Origin: Rhexocercosporidium sp. MPI-PUGE-AT-0058
Lineage: Eukaryota; Ascomycota; Leotiomycetes; Helotiales
Direction of reading: 5' to 3'
Length of the DNA stretch: 64,000 bases
NCBI GenBank assembly: GCA_020746875.1
Contig: JAGTJL010000015.1
Span: forward strand, 1,736,001-1,800,000
The translations under genes were made by a program, and so were the position numbers. Positions 23,766 to 34,729 of this stretch are shown here, piece by piece (position 1 is the first letter of the stretch; each line of letters begins with the position of its first letter). A model generated the notes under the pieces. That model saw nothing but the letters and a program-made list of their open reading frames with translations, was not told where the DNA came from and searched no databases.

Positions 23766-24303
23766 CTTTATCTAAGTCTTGATTTGGTTCGTTGTTATGG
23801 GAAATTTAAATAGCTTTCTGTATTTTGTATCATTTCGTATTCGAGCATTATAGTCGGAGAGTAGCCTATGAAATCTCTCATCTATGTCCCGTCGTTCTCT
23901 TGTAATGATTTGAGATTCTGAAGTCATTTCCTTCACTCGAGCCTCAAAAGTCTGCTATTATTAGCCAGCTCAGTACCAAAAGATCTCTGCTAGATTCTGA
24001 CCTGCACTTCGGTGTCTGACAAAATGGACGGACTGGGAATTCCAATCCCAGAGCCCACTTTGTAGCCGAATTCTCAACCAAAATTTGGCCGTCCGGGCGA
24101 TCACCCTACAGCGCATTGCATTGATGAGTCCCCACGACAGAGGTCTTTCACGCCTCAGTAATCGTTTTGGTCTTCTGACTCTGGGCGGCCACAATTCGCT
24201 CGTCTAATCTCTGAAGATGAACTTGCCATTATTATAAGAATAGTCTTATTAAATTTCGCCGCTTTCAGACGATTGCCAGGCGACGCGAGGGTGCAGCGTT
24301 TCC
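23766..24303. other. Convergent 3' intergenic region
   Basis: 538 bp between two gene ends. No gene, repeat or RNA was recognised. Confidence 0.55.
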
Positions 24304-25384
24304 CTATCGCCGTTCTGCAGCACCACCAGGAAGTTCATATTGCACTCTCGGCAAGTGAGGATCATACGGGGTATCCGAGTATAGTTCCGAGATGATGTGA
24401 TTCTCCCCACCATATTGCGTAGGTGCCTTTGTAACTGTGCTGGTATCTTGTAGCTCCATCTGATTGACCCTTTGCATTCCTCGCCTTCGGAGCCAGAAGA
24501 AAGCACCGACTATCCCTAACGCGATGACTGCGAGGGGAATACCGATACCAATTCCTATCTTTGCACCCGTCGAGAGACCGGTGCTACTGGTAGACGATGC
24601 GCTTGCTCTTGAGGTAGGCGAAGCGGTACCCGATGCTGCGCGGGAGGGAGTCGAGGTAGACGGACTAGAAGTCGCACGCGCAAAGGCAGCGAGGTCGGAT
24701 TCTTGATAGAAAATTGGAATACCGTCGTTGAAAACGTTGTAATCTGGATCTGCTGTAGCGACGAGGGTTCTGGGGGCTGCGAGAGAGGTGTCAGTCCATT
24801 GATTGTTGCCGTTCATCGTTGGCGTAATGTAGATGAGTGTTGAAGATGTAGATGTGAAAGCGGATTGACATTGATGTCCGGCGCCGAAATAGTGGAAATT
24901 CCTATGAGCTACTCAGAAGCCGTTCAGGCAAGGTAATCAAGAAGCTCTTACGAAGGACAACAGACGACGGCTGTTGTCTCGCTGCCGATTGTGAGGAATG
25001 TCCCGCCTTGGCCTATTGAACTAACGAGCCTTGTTGCGCTGGCCCATCCCGAAGGACACTGCGCTGGACTGTCTACAGCGTTTTCAAAGTCAGCAAGTGT
25101 TTTGGTGAATTCAAGTACGGTTTTTGCTAACAGTAATACAGATCCCAGCCAGCAAGGCCACGGTCAGTCGTGCTGGCAGGATAACACGCAGGATCGAAGT
25201 ATCCAGTTGTACGATGGCCAATGTACATGTCACTCTTGGAAGTTAAGGTAGCTAGACATGATGCGGGAGGAGTGAAGATAGCAGTTGCTGGTCCACGGTT
25301 ATAGAGCGCGATCGAGGCGGGGTTGGTGATTGTAGTGGTCGAAATGGATGTGGTCGTCTCTGTTGACTCGACCGTATCTGTCAT
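24304..25384 (-). CDS. Single-pass membrane protein with Ser/Thr-rich stalk (fungal, uncharacterised)
   Basis: Three minus-strand exons, 25132-25384, 24952-25072 and 24304-24901, give 323 aa with frame kept. A Thr-rich start (TETTTSISTTTI) leads into a cysteine-containing ectodomain with the conserved blocks CYPAS, the spliced YYYSPAQCPSGW and AVVCCPS. Then comes a Ser/Thr/Pro/Ala stalk, one transmembrane helix (IGIGIPLAVIALGIVGAFFW), a basic stop-transfer (LRRR) and a cytoplasmic tail of about 60 residues. This architecture is common in Pezizomycotina and resembles wall-stress sensors in topology, but no WSC domain is present. No cleavable signal peptide is obvious. Function unknown. Confidence 0.75.
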
Positions 25385-25930
25385 CTTGAATACGTCAATT
25401 GACTGCAGAAATGAGAAGGAGATGCAACCTCGAACACAAAATGGAGAAGAAAGAGGAGAGAAATAATCAAAATCGAAGAGAATCGCAACCAGGGGGGTAG
25501 TGATCCTTTTGGAGCGTGGCTTAGTCGCGAAGGCCCAGAATAGACCCCAGAGGAGGCGGATCAACAACTGTGCCGCATGAGCCACATGCCTGGAAGTCCG
25601 TTCCTTCGGGGCTGGGGCGCTGGGTCCTGGATAACATTTGAGTCTGTCCATGCATAGATGGGAAACAAAACAGGCCTAAAAGAGTCCAAATTAACAGTCT
25701 TTAGAATACCTAAGAAGAGGCATCATAAGTGCTCGTTCCATAGACTCGGGTTTGGATAGCATATCCTCAGCGCTGAAAAGCAATAGCAGACACCCGCAGA
25801 CATATATCTGGAAAATTGCTCTTGCAAGTCTTCGTCACCCCATCGAATGACTAGATATGATCGGCTTAGAAATGCACTAGAAGTTAGACATAAAGTTGTG
25901 ATGTTCCAGAGCCTCGCTCCTTTAAGAGAC
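25385..25930. other. Intergenic
   Basis: The upstream in-frame extension of the preceding gene (to 25651) looks non-coding. Nothing else is recognised before the MITE. Confidence 0.5.
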
Positions 25931-25933
25931 TTA

Positions 25934-26196
25934 CGAGCCTACCGCCCAAAGTCCGTATTTTTAGGGCATCTCGCTAACAAATCAAGCCTGAAGCAAATTG
26001 AAGCGGGATTTAATCTATTTATAAATTAAGAAATCAATTATAGCATACTCAACTTAAGCCAAATACTCACGATTAGTATTAGTTTGAGGACTGATTAGTT
26101 TGTGGATATCAAATAGGATTATAATGAATTCGATGACTTGTTTGTATCGAAGCCTGAAAAGGTCGCTAAAAACACGGACTTTGGGCGGTAGGCTCG
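25934..26196. mobile_element. 263-bp MITE with near-perfect 32-bp inverted repeats
   Basis: Left end at 25934 reads CGAGCCTACCGCCCAAAGTC and continues in CGTATTTTTAG; the right end is its inverted copy ending at 26196, differing at about two positions. TTA occurs immediately outside each end (25931-25933 and 26197-26199). The interior is AT-rich with no coding capacity. The six terminal bases CGAGCC are the same as in the transposon that starts at 26200, while the rest of the repeat differs, so this is a separate but probably related family. Confidence 0.85.
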
Positions 26197-26199
26197 TTA

Positions 26200-27496
26200 C
26201 GAGCCTTCGATCACGGGTCTGTGCGCTACAGGGCATTTTACAGATTTTTTCACCCTCCACGATTAATCCAGCTAATATGGCTCCAACAACCCCCCCACTC
26301 GACGATTGGCATCATAAACACGGCTATAAGATAGCTACGAAACATAAGGAGGCTATGCGCCAATTGCACTGGTATGGAAAGGTCCCGATTTGCGCCTTGT
26401 AGCGCCGATACAAGAATCCTGAAGGCAAACCTCTTGGAAAGAGTACAATCCGCAAGATTCTAGGCTACCCAGCTCCCGAACGTATTCGCCCCGGCCGCAG
26501 AGGACCTGCGTATCTTATATCAGATCAAGAGATTGATGCGGTTATTCTACATTGCGCAGAGAGTTGGGAGCATCGAATAATGAACTGGTGGAAGTTGAGG
26601 GAGGAATTAGGGCTGGGTTGCTCGGTCCAAACACTCAAACGCAGGATGTATCAAAGGGGTTATTATCGTTGTGTTTCTTGTCAAAAGCCGTATTTGACAC
26701 TCGCTCAAGTTACTGGACGTCTTCTTTGGGGTTTAGCTCATATCTTTTGGACTATCGAATGGCTCAAGATCCTTTGGTCCGATGAAGTTACATTCTTAGT
26801 TGGAAGACGTACAGCAAAGCAACGAGTTACACGGAATACTAATCGAGGATGCTCTGAAAGGTACTGTGATACGTGTATTCAGCACTAGTTTCATCGAAGC
26901 CATACGACTCTTGTCAACGCATAAGGAGCTATTGGATATGGCTACAAATCCCTTCTTATTTTCATCGAAGGTCATGGCAAACACGGCGCGTTTTTACAAA
27001 AGGATTGCCTTACATAGCTTTTAGAACCTTCTATTCAGTCGATTATCAATGCCTTTGCCTTAATTACACATACCCTTCGGCCTTCTGCGGAACTATTATT
27101 TATGGAGGATAGAAATGCAGCTCATGGACACAAATCTACAACAAATTGCTGTGCACAATACCGCACAAAATACGGAATTGTCCTTATGCCTTATCCTTCT
27201 ACGTCACCCGATATGAATCCAATTGAGAAGTGCTGGCGTTGGATTAAACAAGCTTTATATAGACGTTAACACCAGCCTACTATTGTTGCAGAGATGCGCC
27301 AAGCTATTACGGAGGAATGGAAGGCTATACCCCAGGATTGGATTAATTAGTTGATTTTAAAGCAAGAGCATTGGGTTAATGTACTCGTCCAACGTCATAG
27401 GTGGTCAACTCCTAATTAAATCGTATCTCTAGACATAGAATTAATGTTGTAGTGTTGAAATGCCCTGTAGCGCACAGACCCGTGATCGAAGGCTCG
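26200..27496 (+). mobile_element. Tc1/mariner-like DNA transposon, inactive
   Basis: A 1,297-bp element with inverted repeats of about 39 bp (CGAGCCTTCGATCACGGG... and its inverted copy ending at 27496). TTA lies at both ends (26197-26199 and 27497-27499). One transposase frame fills the interior. The TTA flank gives a 3-bp TWA duplication rather than the TA expected of classical Tc1/mariner elements. The left TTA is also the right duplication of the adjoining MITE, so the two elements directly abut. Confidence 0.88.
26277..27419 (+). pseudogene. Transposase pseudogene (DDE_3-type), nonsense-riddled
   Basis: One continuous 380-codon frame from ATG 26277 to TAA 27419, interrupted by six in-frame TAG/TAA codons (near 26401, 26886, 26915, 27013, 27267 and 27348) and no frameshift. 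Recognisable parts are a helix-turn-helix region (GKSTIRKILGYPAPERIRPG; LREELGLGCSVQTLKRRM) and catalytic blocks of the IS630/Tc1/mariner DDE fold: LWSDEVTF, then the third-acid region MPYPSTSPDMNPIEKCWRWI. Stops only, without indels, and TAG/TAA where CAG, CAA or TGG would be natural, fit C-to-T (RIP-like) mutation. The protein is not functional. Confidence 0.85.
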
Positions 27497-27791
27497 TTAG
27501 GCGATGATTGTTTGGGGGCGGCTTTTCCAGGAGCTGATTGGAGTTTGAAACGAAGCTGTCACAGGTACCTGGGTGCAATACATTCTTGAAATTAGCCAAT
27601 GGGAACTCCAAGCTTAAACATGGCCCGAGCCATCACTCACACCAGCTCGTCATTTTCTTTCAAGCAAAGTGAAATACACAGAACACGATCGAAGTGCGAA
27701 TCGCTGAGAATTGGGTAAACAGGCTGTAACAGAGGTTTTCGATGAGGTATGCAACCGCGAAGCTCCAGCATCATCCCATTAGTAGTCAAGG

Positions 27792-28751
27792 ATGCCTGTC
27801 AATCCACCTTTCAATGCTGCTAGTCTTCCCGACCATCGCGAGCGGATGATAGACTTTCTCGATTCAACATTCTTCACAAGGTATGGACCAAACCCGAGTT
27901 TGCCGACGCCTTCGGAGGTTCGCGCACTTTCAGACCCCCGGCAACAAACGCAGCCCCCTCCAATACGATTTGAGCATCTAGGTCTTCTCGTTAAATTCGG
28001 TCCTCATGTGACGACCAACGAGGCACAATGTCTTTGGCTAATCAAGAAAGAACTTGGTGACGATGTTCCGGTCCCGGAGGTCTACGGCTGGCGTATTGAT
28101 GGCGAAGAGGTATTCATATACATGGAGCTTATACGAGGAGACACCTTGAAAAGTCGGTGGGATTGGATGAGCAAGACAGAGAGAAAAACTGTTTGCGAGG
28201 ACCTTTCCAAGATTGTGACCTCCTTGCGAGCCATGGATCAATCCCCAGGAGCATATTTTGTTGGTAAGGTGTTGTATGTCCTAATGTTAAATAACGGCAA
28301 TTAATAATATTTGCTCTCGATAGGATCACTGGATGTTCATCATCTCACAGACTATGTCTTGGAAAGCTTTCCTCCTGGTGGCCCTTTCCCAGACACCAAA
28401 CAATTCAACGACTGGTTTGCCAGCCTCGCCTGGTCTAACTTCCCAAAACCAGAGTCAATTCTAGACCCGTGGAGGGCCTCTCTACCAGATACCGCGAGTA
28501 TCAAGTTAACACATGGAGATCTTCATCGTAGCAATATCATGATCTCGTCAACATCGCCTCCTCGAGTCCTTGCAATCGTCGATTGGGCGCACGGTGGCTG
28601 GTATCCTGATTGGTGGGAGTATTGCAAAGCGGCATATACATGTTCTTACGATGGAGAATGGCGCAATACCTGGATTCCTATGTTCTTGGAACCACGGGTT
28701 GAGGTGCACGGTATATTTGCGGAATATATTCATGCAATGGGTGCGGTTTGA
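27792..28751 (+). CDS. Aminoglycoside-phosphotransferase-like (APH) kinase family protein
   Basis: Two exons, 27792-28263 and 28324-28751, give 299 aa. The fold is a small protein-kinase-like phosphotransferase: N-lobe strands around IRFEHLGLLVKFG (Lys likely binds ATP phosphate), hinge VFIYMELIRGDTL, catalytic loop LTHGDLHRSNIM (Asp base) and metal site VLAIVDWAHGGWYPDWWEY. This family is expanded in filamentous fungi and mostly uncharacterised; despite the name, fungal members are not known as antibiotic-resistance enzymes. The intron has a standard GTAAGG donor. Substrate unknown. The transposon lies 300 bp upstream. Confidence 0.82.
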
Positions 28752-28925
28752 GATATTGTTTCGGTTGTGCAATTGAAGGAAAGATTCCTCGTTATTATTT
28801 GCCTCCAAATTGTTGGTTGAGCAAAGAACTCTGACGTGAAAGTAAACGAATCAACAATTATGCCACTGTACAGTAGCTTTCTCAAGTCCCATCGAATTGA
28901 AGGGGGTGTTTTTTTGGGGGCAATC

Positions 28926-30413
28926 TTATACATACTTCCAACCCGCTCTTTTCCCAATTTTGATTCCACTCCTCTCTCTTATACCCCTCACCGAAATTCT
29001 TGCAGCTTTGAGAATTTCGTCTTCGTCGCCACTGACAAGCTTGCTACCCTTCACTAAAATCTTCCCGTCCACGACTACCATATCAACATCTCCCCCCGTA
29101 CAACTATGTACCACCACAGTGACCGGGCTGATACCCCCTTCCAAGGCCTGTTCTGTATCCCACGGCGCACAAACCAATCCATTCGGGTTCACAACCACAA
29201 AATCGGCTTTCTTGCCAACGTCCAGGCTTCCAATCTCCTTCTCCAAGCCAAGAGCTCTAGCACCATTTATCGTCGCCATCTCGAGGACTTGCTCTGCTGT
29301 CGTGACAGAAGCATTCAGATTAGCGCCTTTGTGTAGAATGGATGCGAGATGCATTTCACGGAACATATCATATGTATTGCCACATGGTGCGCCATCAGTC
29401 CCAAGACTGACATTGATGCTGGCTTCTAGCATTTCTGGGATCTTAGCGATTCCACTAGCAAGTTTGAGGTTGCTGTTGGGATTGTGAGCAACTGCTGTAC
29501 CTGTCTCTTTCAGAATAGGTAGATCGATGGCTAGATCAAGATGAACCATGTGTGCCAAGACTGTCTTGTTGCCGGTCAGCTCAGCCTGCTGGCAGAACTC
29601 CATCGGTGTCAAATTGTATTGTGAGCGATAGATTTCAAGGTCTTTGGGTGCTTCGGCGCAGTGCATGGTAAGACCTATATTATGCTTCTTGCAAGTCTTC
29701 CCAATCTCGTGGTGTGAAGAGAGTGGAGAACCTCGAGGGGTTCCAGCAGCGGCCCAGACGTGGATTCTGTCGTCGTAGGTGCCGTTGAACGTCTCGTGAG
29801 CAGAGAGCATGGACGGAATGGACATGCTTGACAGATCTCTGTCGCGGGGATCGGTGATATTGAGATCTTTGTTTGTTTCTTCGAATTTAACGAGCTTTCC
29901 CTAAGACTTATGTTAACCAACAATCAAGAATACGGGAGAAAGAGGAATCACAATGCATCCTCGTAACCCAATCTCGCCCACCGCCCTCACGACCCCCTCA
30001 AAACCAGCACGGTGGGTACACATGGCTTCCAGAAAACACGTTGTCCCGCTTTTCAGCATCTCAGCACAGGTCAGTCTGGCCGCCACATATCCATCATCAC
30101 CCTCATAACATGACTCGAGTGGCCATATTGAGTCGCAAAGCCAATTATGCAAGGGCAAGTCTTCGGCAAGACCCCTCAGTATCGACTGAGCGAGATGTGC
30201 GTGTGTATTGACCAAGCCTGGAATAACAATTCGGCCTTGGAGCGAGATCGTCTTGATGTTGGTAAGCAGAGAATCTGGGAGGCTGGATACCGACCCGATG
30301 GCACTTATACGAGAGTCTGTGACAATGATAAAGCCGTTGAGAATGATGTCGCGAGACGAGTTGAGGGTTATTATCGTCGCATCGGTGTAGACGGTTTGCG
30401 TTTGACTTGCCAT
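28926..30413 (-). CDS. Amidohydrolase of the TRZ/ATZ (cyclic amidine deaminase) type
   Basis: Two minus-strand exons, 29952-30413 and 28926-29900 (51-bp intron), give 478 aa. The metal-dependent TIM barrel is complete: VIPGLVNTHAHLAQS (HxH), TMHCAEAP (His), VAHNPNSNLKLA (His) and VSLGTDGAPCGN (Asp). The blocks PLHNWLCDSIWPLES and TDGAPCGN place it with atrazine chlorohydrolase, 8-oxoguanine deaminase and MTA/SAH deaminases rather than with classical guanine deaminase. It should remove an amino group from a purine- or triazine-like ring. It is divergent from a purine permease; the shared promoter carries a UaY-type site, pointing to a purine-derived substrate. That link is inference. Confidence 0.85.
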
Positions 30414-30791
30414 TCTGAGAAATACTTGAAGGTGATTGAATCCTTTTGGTAGAGGACAAGAAAAGGATTGAAGTAAAAATGAACTTCAGGATCGAAACAA
30501 TCGATTCAGGAACGACCAGACGGATGGCTCGGCCGAGAAAATTAACAGCGCTCCAACATAGAGATTTGGACAACAAAATTAACAGAGAAGAAGGCCTCTT
30601 CCGAAAATCCAATCACGACAGACAAAGTACAAGCATAAGGATAGGAAACCACCGAAATACACAATTGCTACTCGAAAGATACGCGTTCTCTGATTATGTT
30701 CTTCCCATCCCACCCTAGCGAGCCCCTGACATCGCAACATCAGCACGTGGTAGGACACTTCCCCAGGTTCCAGGCTAGGAGGCCCTGCAGG

Positions 30792-30805
30792 TCGGGCGAT
30801 TCCGA
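30792..30805. promoter_or_regulatory. TCGG-N6-CCGA palindrome, candidate UaY purine-activator site
   Basis: The sequence is TCGG, GCGATT, CCGA. This is an exact match to the TCGG-N6-CCGA consensus known for UaY, the Zn2Cys6 activator of purine catabolism in Aspergillus nidulans. It lies 379 bp from the deaminase ATG and 318 bp from the permease ATG, so it could serve both. Confidence 0.65.
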
Positions 30806-30807
30806 CA

Positions 30808-30886
30808 TGATAAGCCTGCAGCAACTGCATATCCCAGGCCTCTGAGTGGCTGCGGACATCTCCTTTGAGGCTTATCATTCCTATCT
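30808..30886. promoter_or_regulatory. Three HGATAR (GATA-factor) motifs beside the UaY-type site
   Basis: TGATAA at 30808-30813, an inverted TGATAAG at 30871-30877 and an inverted AGATAG at 30881-30886. These match the HGATAR sites used by AreA/NIT2 nitrogen regulators. All lie within 95 bp of the purine-type palindrome, as in known purine promoters where UaY and AreA act together. Confidence 0.5.
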
Positions 30887-31122
30887 TCCCGGCAGTCCCC
30901 ATAGAAAAGTTTTAGAGAATGTGTCGGGATTCTGAGGAGAGCTGATGAGATCTGGAGCTTTGATGGGTCTGGAGTGCTTTGTTGGTGGTGAGAGTGGGAT
31001 GAGGTACTAAAAGGAGGATATATCCACTCGAAATGTGAGTTTGACAATCGAAGCAGCGACACCATCTTCGAATCAATTGGCACCTCTCATTTTCGGCCAG
31101 ATTTCGGGACTGCAAACTAATC

Positions 31123-32960
31123 ATGGAGACTCCTGGCAGCATCGAGAAGCTCGGCCAAGACAATGATGTGGTGTATACTTCATCTTCCAATGGAGAGGTT
31201 GAGCAGCATCAGAAGGAATCTTGGACGTACATGAAGCACTACTTCACTAGTAGACAAGGCTGGATTGGTAATTATGTGCGACCTATCCTCTACTCTATTT
31301 CTGACATCGGCTAACCTAAACTACAGGACTACATGTATCTCATTACACCTAATATATGGCCTCTCAATCGCAAATACAAAGATTACGAAGCACCTTTCTA
31401 CGGCCTGAACGACGAAATACCGATCCTGCTGACCCTCCTGCTTGGTCTTCAACATGCCTTGACGATGATAGGCTCAATTGTATCCCCTCCTCTTGCTATT
31501 GCGGGTGGGGCATTCAACTTCGATTCAACAATCACACAATATCTCGTATCCGCAGCATTCATCACAACAGGAATTTCCACAGCCATGCAAGTCACTCGGG
31601 TACACATTGCAAAGACACCATTCTTCATCGGAACGGGACTATTGAGTGTGGTTGGGCCGACCTTTGACATCTTACCAATTGCATTCAACTACACGTCGAT
31701 GCGATATGCTAATGGAACATGCCCGACCGCGGATGATGGCACTCAACTACCATGTCCAGATGCCTGGGGAGCTATTCTTGGGAGCATGCTTTGCACAGTT
31801 TGGATCCAGATTACAATGTCGATGGTGCCACCGAAGAAGCTTAACAAGATCTTCCCAAAGATTGTGACTGGAAGTCTGTTGCTGCTTGTGGGAGTGTATC
31901 TTATTAACAGCGGAATGCAGAACTGGGGTGGAAGCAGCAATTGTAATGGAGGAGATGGCTTCTATGCTCTGTGTCCGAATGTTGCATCCCCGAAGCCTCT
32001 GCCCTGGTAAGTCTCAAGTTCACCATTTTTCTTGAGGAACATGCTAATAATCTCAGGGGCGACCCAAAACTCATTGGTCTTGGTTTTAGTGTCTTCGTCA
32101 CAGTCATCCTCGTGGAACAATTCGGTTCCCCACTCATGAAATCTGCTTCAATCATCCTCGGTCTTGCTGTGGGATGTGCCATCTCAGGAGCAACCGGATA
32201 CTGGTCGAGAGAAAACATTGAGGCAGCGCCGGTCATCACTTTCCTCTGGGTCCACACCTTCAAGCTTTCCGTCGACGGCGCACTCATCCTTCCACTACTC
32301 ATCATGTTCATCTGCGAAGCCGTTTCTTGCATGCCCGATATTCTAGCAACAGCCGAAATATCCAACGTCGACATTGAAGGCACGCAATTCAACAGTCGCA
32401 TCCAAGGCGGTATTCTCTGCGACGGACTTGGAAGTTTGCTGAGCGCTTTCGGTACGGGACTGCCCATGGTCTCTCAAGCTGGCAACAACGGTGTCATCTC
32501 GCTCACTGGATGCGCCAGCCGCCGAGCAGGATGGTGCGCATCTGGATTTCTCATCCTTATGGGAATGTTCGGAAAATTCGGTGCCGTGTTCGGAAGTATG
32601 CCGCCGTCTGTTCTGGGGGGGATGCAAGTCTTCTTGTACTCCACTATCGCCGTGGCTGGTATCCGTGTCCTTGGTCTCATCGCCTGGACACGTCGCAATC
32701 GCTTCATCTTGACTGCCTCCCTCGCTATCGGCTTCATCGATATTGTGCAACCTAAGTGGTTCAACCAAATTCTTGATTACAGTGGCAGTAATGTGCGTCT
32801 GCAGGGTTTTGAGCAGGGACTGAACCTTATCGTTGAGACGCCGTTTATTGTCGCGGCTGTCATTGGCGTGTTTTTGAATCTAGTGTTACCGGAAGATGCG
32901 AGTGCGATGGATAAGATTGTGAGGGATGCGGGTGGAAAGCCAGTGTTGGGGAGAAGATGA
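31123..32960 (+). CDS. Purine (xanthine/urate-type) permease, NAT/NCS2 family
   Basis: Exons 31123-31275, 31327-32006 and 32057-32960 give 578 aa, close to UapA (574 aa). Family marks are YDYMYLITPNIWPL at the spliced N-terminus, the QH motif in GLQHALTMIG (TM1), and the NAT signature NNGVISLTG before CASRRAG. About 14 membrane segments can be seen. Members are H+ symporters for uric acid and xanthine in the plasma membrane. The signature ends T-G where UapA has T-R, which may alter specificity. The donor GTGCGA at 31276 was chosen over GTAATT at 31268 because only it keeps frame. Divergent from the deaminase gene. Confidence 0.92.
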
Positions 32961-33338
32961 GAGGACTAGTGTGGAGTGATGAAAAGCTCTCACGTTGTAA
33001 AAATTGGTTGGTAGAAGTTCCCCTGAATTAATGGCTAGCCTCGCTAGCTTAGCTCGCTTAATTTGTTTACCCCTCAATTTACCCTGCCATCTTGGAATCT
33101 GGCATGATTTGCATTCGATTAGATAGCACTTTGTCGCAAAAGGGGCGTAGTTTCATCCTATTAGTATTTAATTCTTGATGACGAAGTTCAAACACTAACT
33201 GCTTCCGGCCAAACAATGGCACGGCAGAGGTGATCGCCACGACAAAGCCAGCAACAAAGGCTCATGATGCAAGCGATCTGAAAGACAACTACCACCGATG
33301 AGCCCAGACAGAGCATTGCGGGATACCAATAATCTTTA
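32961..33338. other. Intergenic
   Basis: 378 bp between permease end and the next plus-strand gene. Contains a short palindromic GCTAGCCTCGCTAGC near 33031. No gene recognised. Confidence 0.5.
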
Positions 33339-33359
33339 ATGAACTCAGCATTATCGATC

Positions 33360-34567
33360 ATGGCAAGCAATCCAAAAACCTCAAGTCCAAGCAGATGGCA
33401 AAAGCTTGTTAGCTTCCTCGACAGCTTCCGCGGTCGTCCTAACACTGACCTGGTAAGGCGGAACAGCGCGACAATTGTGTGTGGTTTCCTATGGCTACTT
33501 ATAACTATACTATCCTTTCCGTACCACAGGATCGAGATACGACCCCTTCCCGACTCGTTTCCTGCATGGCGATCCCTATGGTTCTCCCCTCTCTCAGCAT
33601 GGCCTGTAGATGTCGTTGAGAAAGGCCTTAACATCTCTGCAGAGGCCAGCGACCTACTGCAGATATGGGGTGACAGGTCTGAGCTGGCAAATAAGCTGAA
33701 GACGGGAGATAGAGTTGTGAACGGTTTATTGTTAAGACTAGTCAATGTAACTGCGGGCGAACAGCCTAGGTATGTACCATTCGCTTACACACATTCCCAC
33801 ATGCTTTTTTAAACCGGCAGCTAACAAGTTCATGTTACAGTAGCTTCGACCATAATCAGATGCTTGTTGAATACCAACAGATGTCTTCGACGACCAGCGA
33901 TAAGATGGCGGATTACTTCACTTCGCTTCACAGTCTGGGCAATTATATGGACCTTACTAGCACAAAAGTAGAGAATGAACTGACAAGGATATCCCATGAC
34001 TTTCAGAAAATGGATCTATACCGAAAATTTTATCCATCCATAGAGAAGACCATAGGGAGGGCGTTTGATCTTGTATATGTTGAACTGTCTCCGCTTCTGG
34101 AAGTGCTGGTCAGCAAAGCATCAAACTTGCATGAGACACTTCTGGATATGGAGCGTTTGTTGAGCATCCTCGCGGGTCCTGAAACACATATCTTCCAACA
34201 ATCTAATGGTGAAACCACCCTCGGTTATTCTCGACCAAGACACAAGACGCGGCAGCAACAGCGTTCGGCCAAATTCCTCGTTCGGATCTCGCAGATCAAT
34301 GACGACATATTAAAGGAACAGGTAAATATTTTGGCAGAGTATTACCGCGAGGTTGTAATATTGAGACGAGTTGTGTCTGAGACTCAATCAAGATTGATGC
34401 ATATGAGGATCAAGCAACATGTCTTTGCAAGGTGGTTGAAGCAAGATAAGCTTGTGATTGAAAGGACAGAGGAATTTAAAACGATCCAGGGATATTTAGC
34501 TCTTCTTTATGTAAATCGCGTTGGCTTGGAGCTGGATCTGGTGAAATGGGCTGGGGAAAGAATCTAG
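33360..34567 (+). CDS. Hypothetical membrane-anchored helical protein
   Basis: Exons 33360-33769 and 33841-34567 (71-bp intron, GTATGT...TTACAG) give 378 aa; an ATG at 33339 would add seven residues. A basic N-terminus is followed by a transmembrane segment (TIVCGFLWLLITILSF) and then about 280 residues of amphipathic helix, rich in Leu, Lys, Glu and Arg (for example SKASNLHETLLDMERLLSIL), suggesting coiled coils. No known domain. Length and layout match the two broken loci at 15757 and 17494, so this may be an intact relative; sequence identity is low by eye. Function unknown. Confidence 0.62.
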
Positions 34568-34729
34568 AAGTCCAAGGATACTTACTATATGTCAGATGGG
34601 AGAATTGTATGAACTAAGGACCTTGCATAAAACACTGGGTCTAACTTCTTTCTGTCCACCACTTTTTGAGTTTTGCCTAGCTTCTCACGCAACGTCCACA
34701 AGGGCATGACGAATCCAACTGCTCTTTTC

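Larger units (their letters stand above)
30414..31122. promoter_or_regulatory. Divergent promoter of the deaminase / purine permease pair
   Basis: 709 bp between the two start codons. Besides the UaY-type site and GATA sites listed separately, it holds a CACGTG near 30744 and a TCGGCCGA palindrome near 30528. Short open frames here look non-coding. Confidence 0.6.

Noticed and set aside
27792..28751. Antibiotic-resistance gene acquired by transfer
   Set aside because: The APH-like fold is widespread in native fungal genes, and the gene has a normal fungal intron and composition.
31904..32467. 187-codon minus-strand frame
   Set aside because: Antisense shadow of the NAT permease exons.
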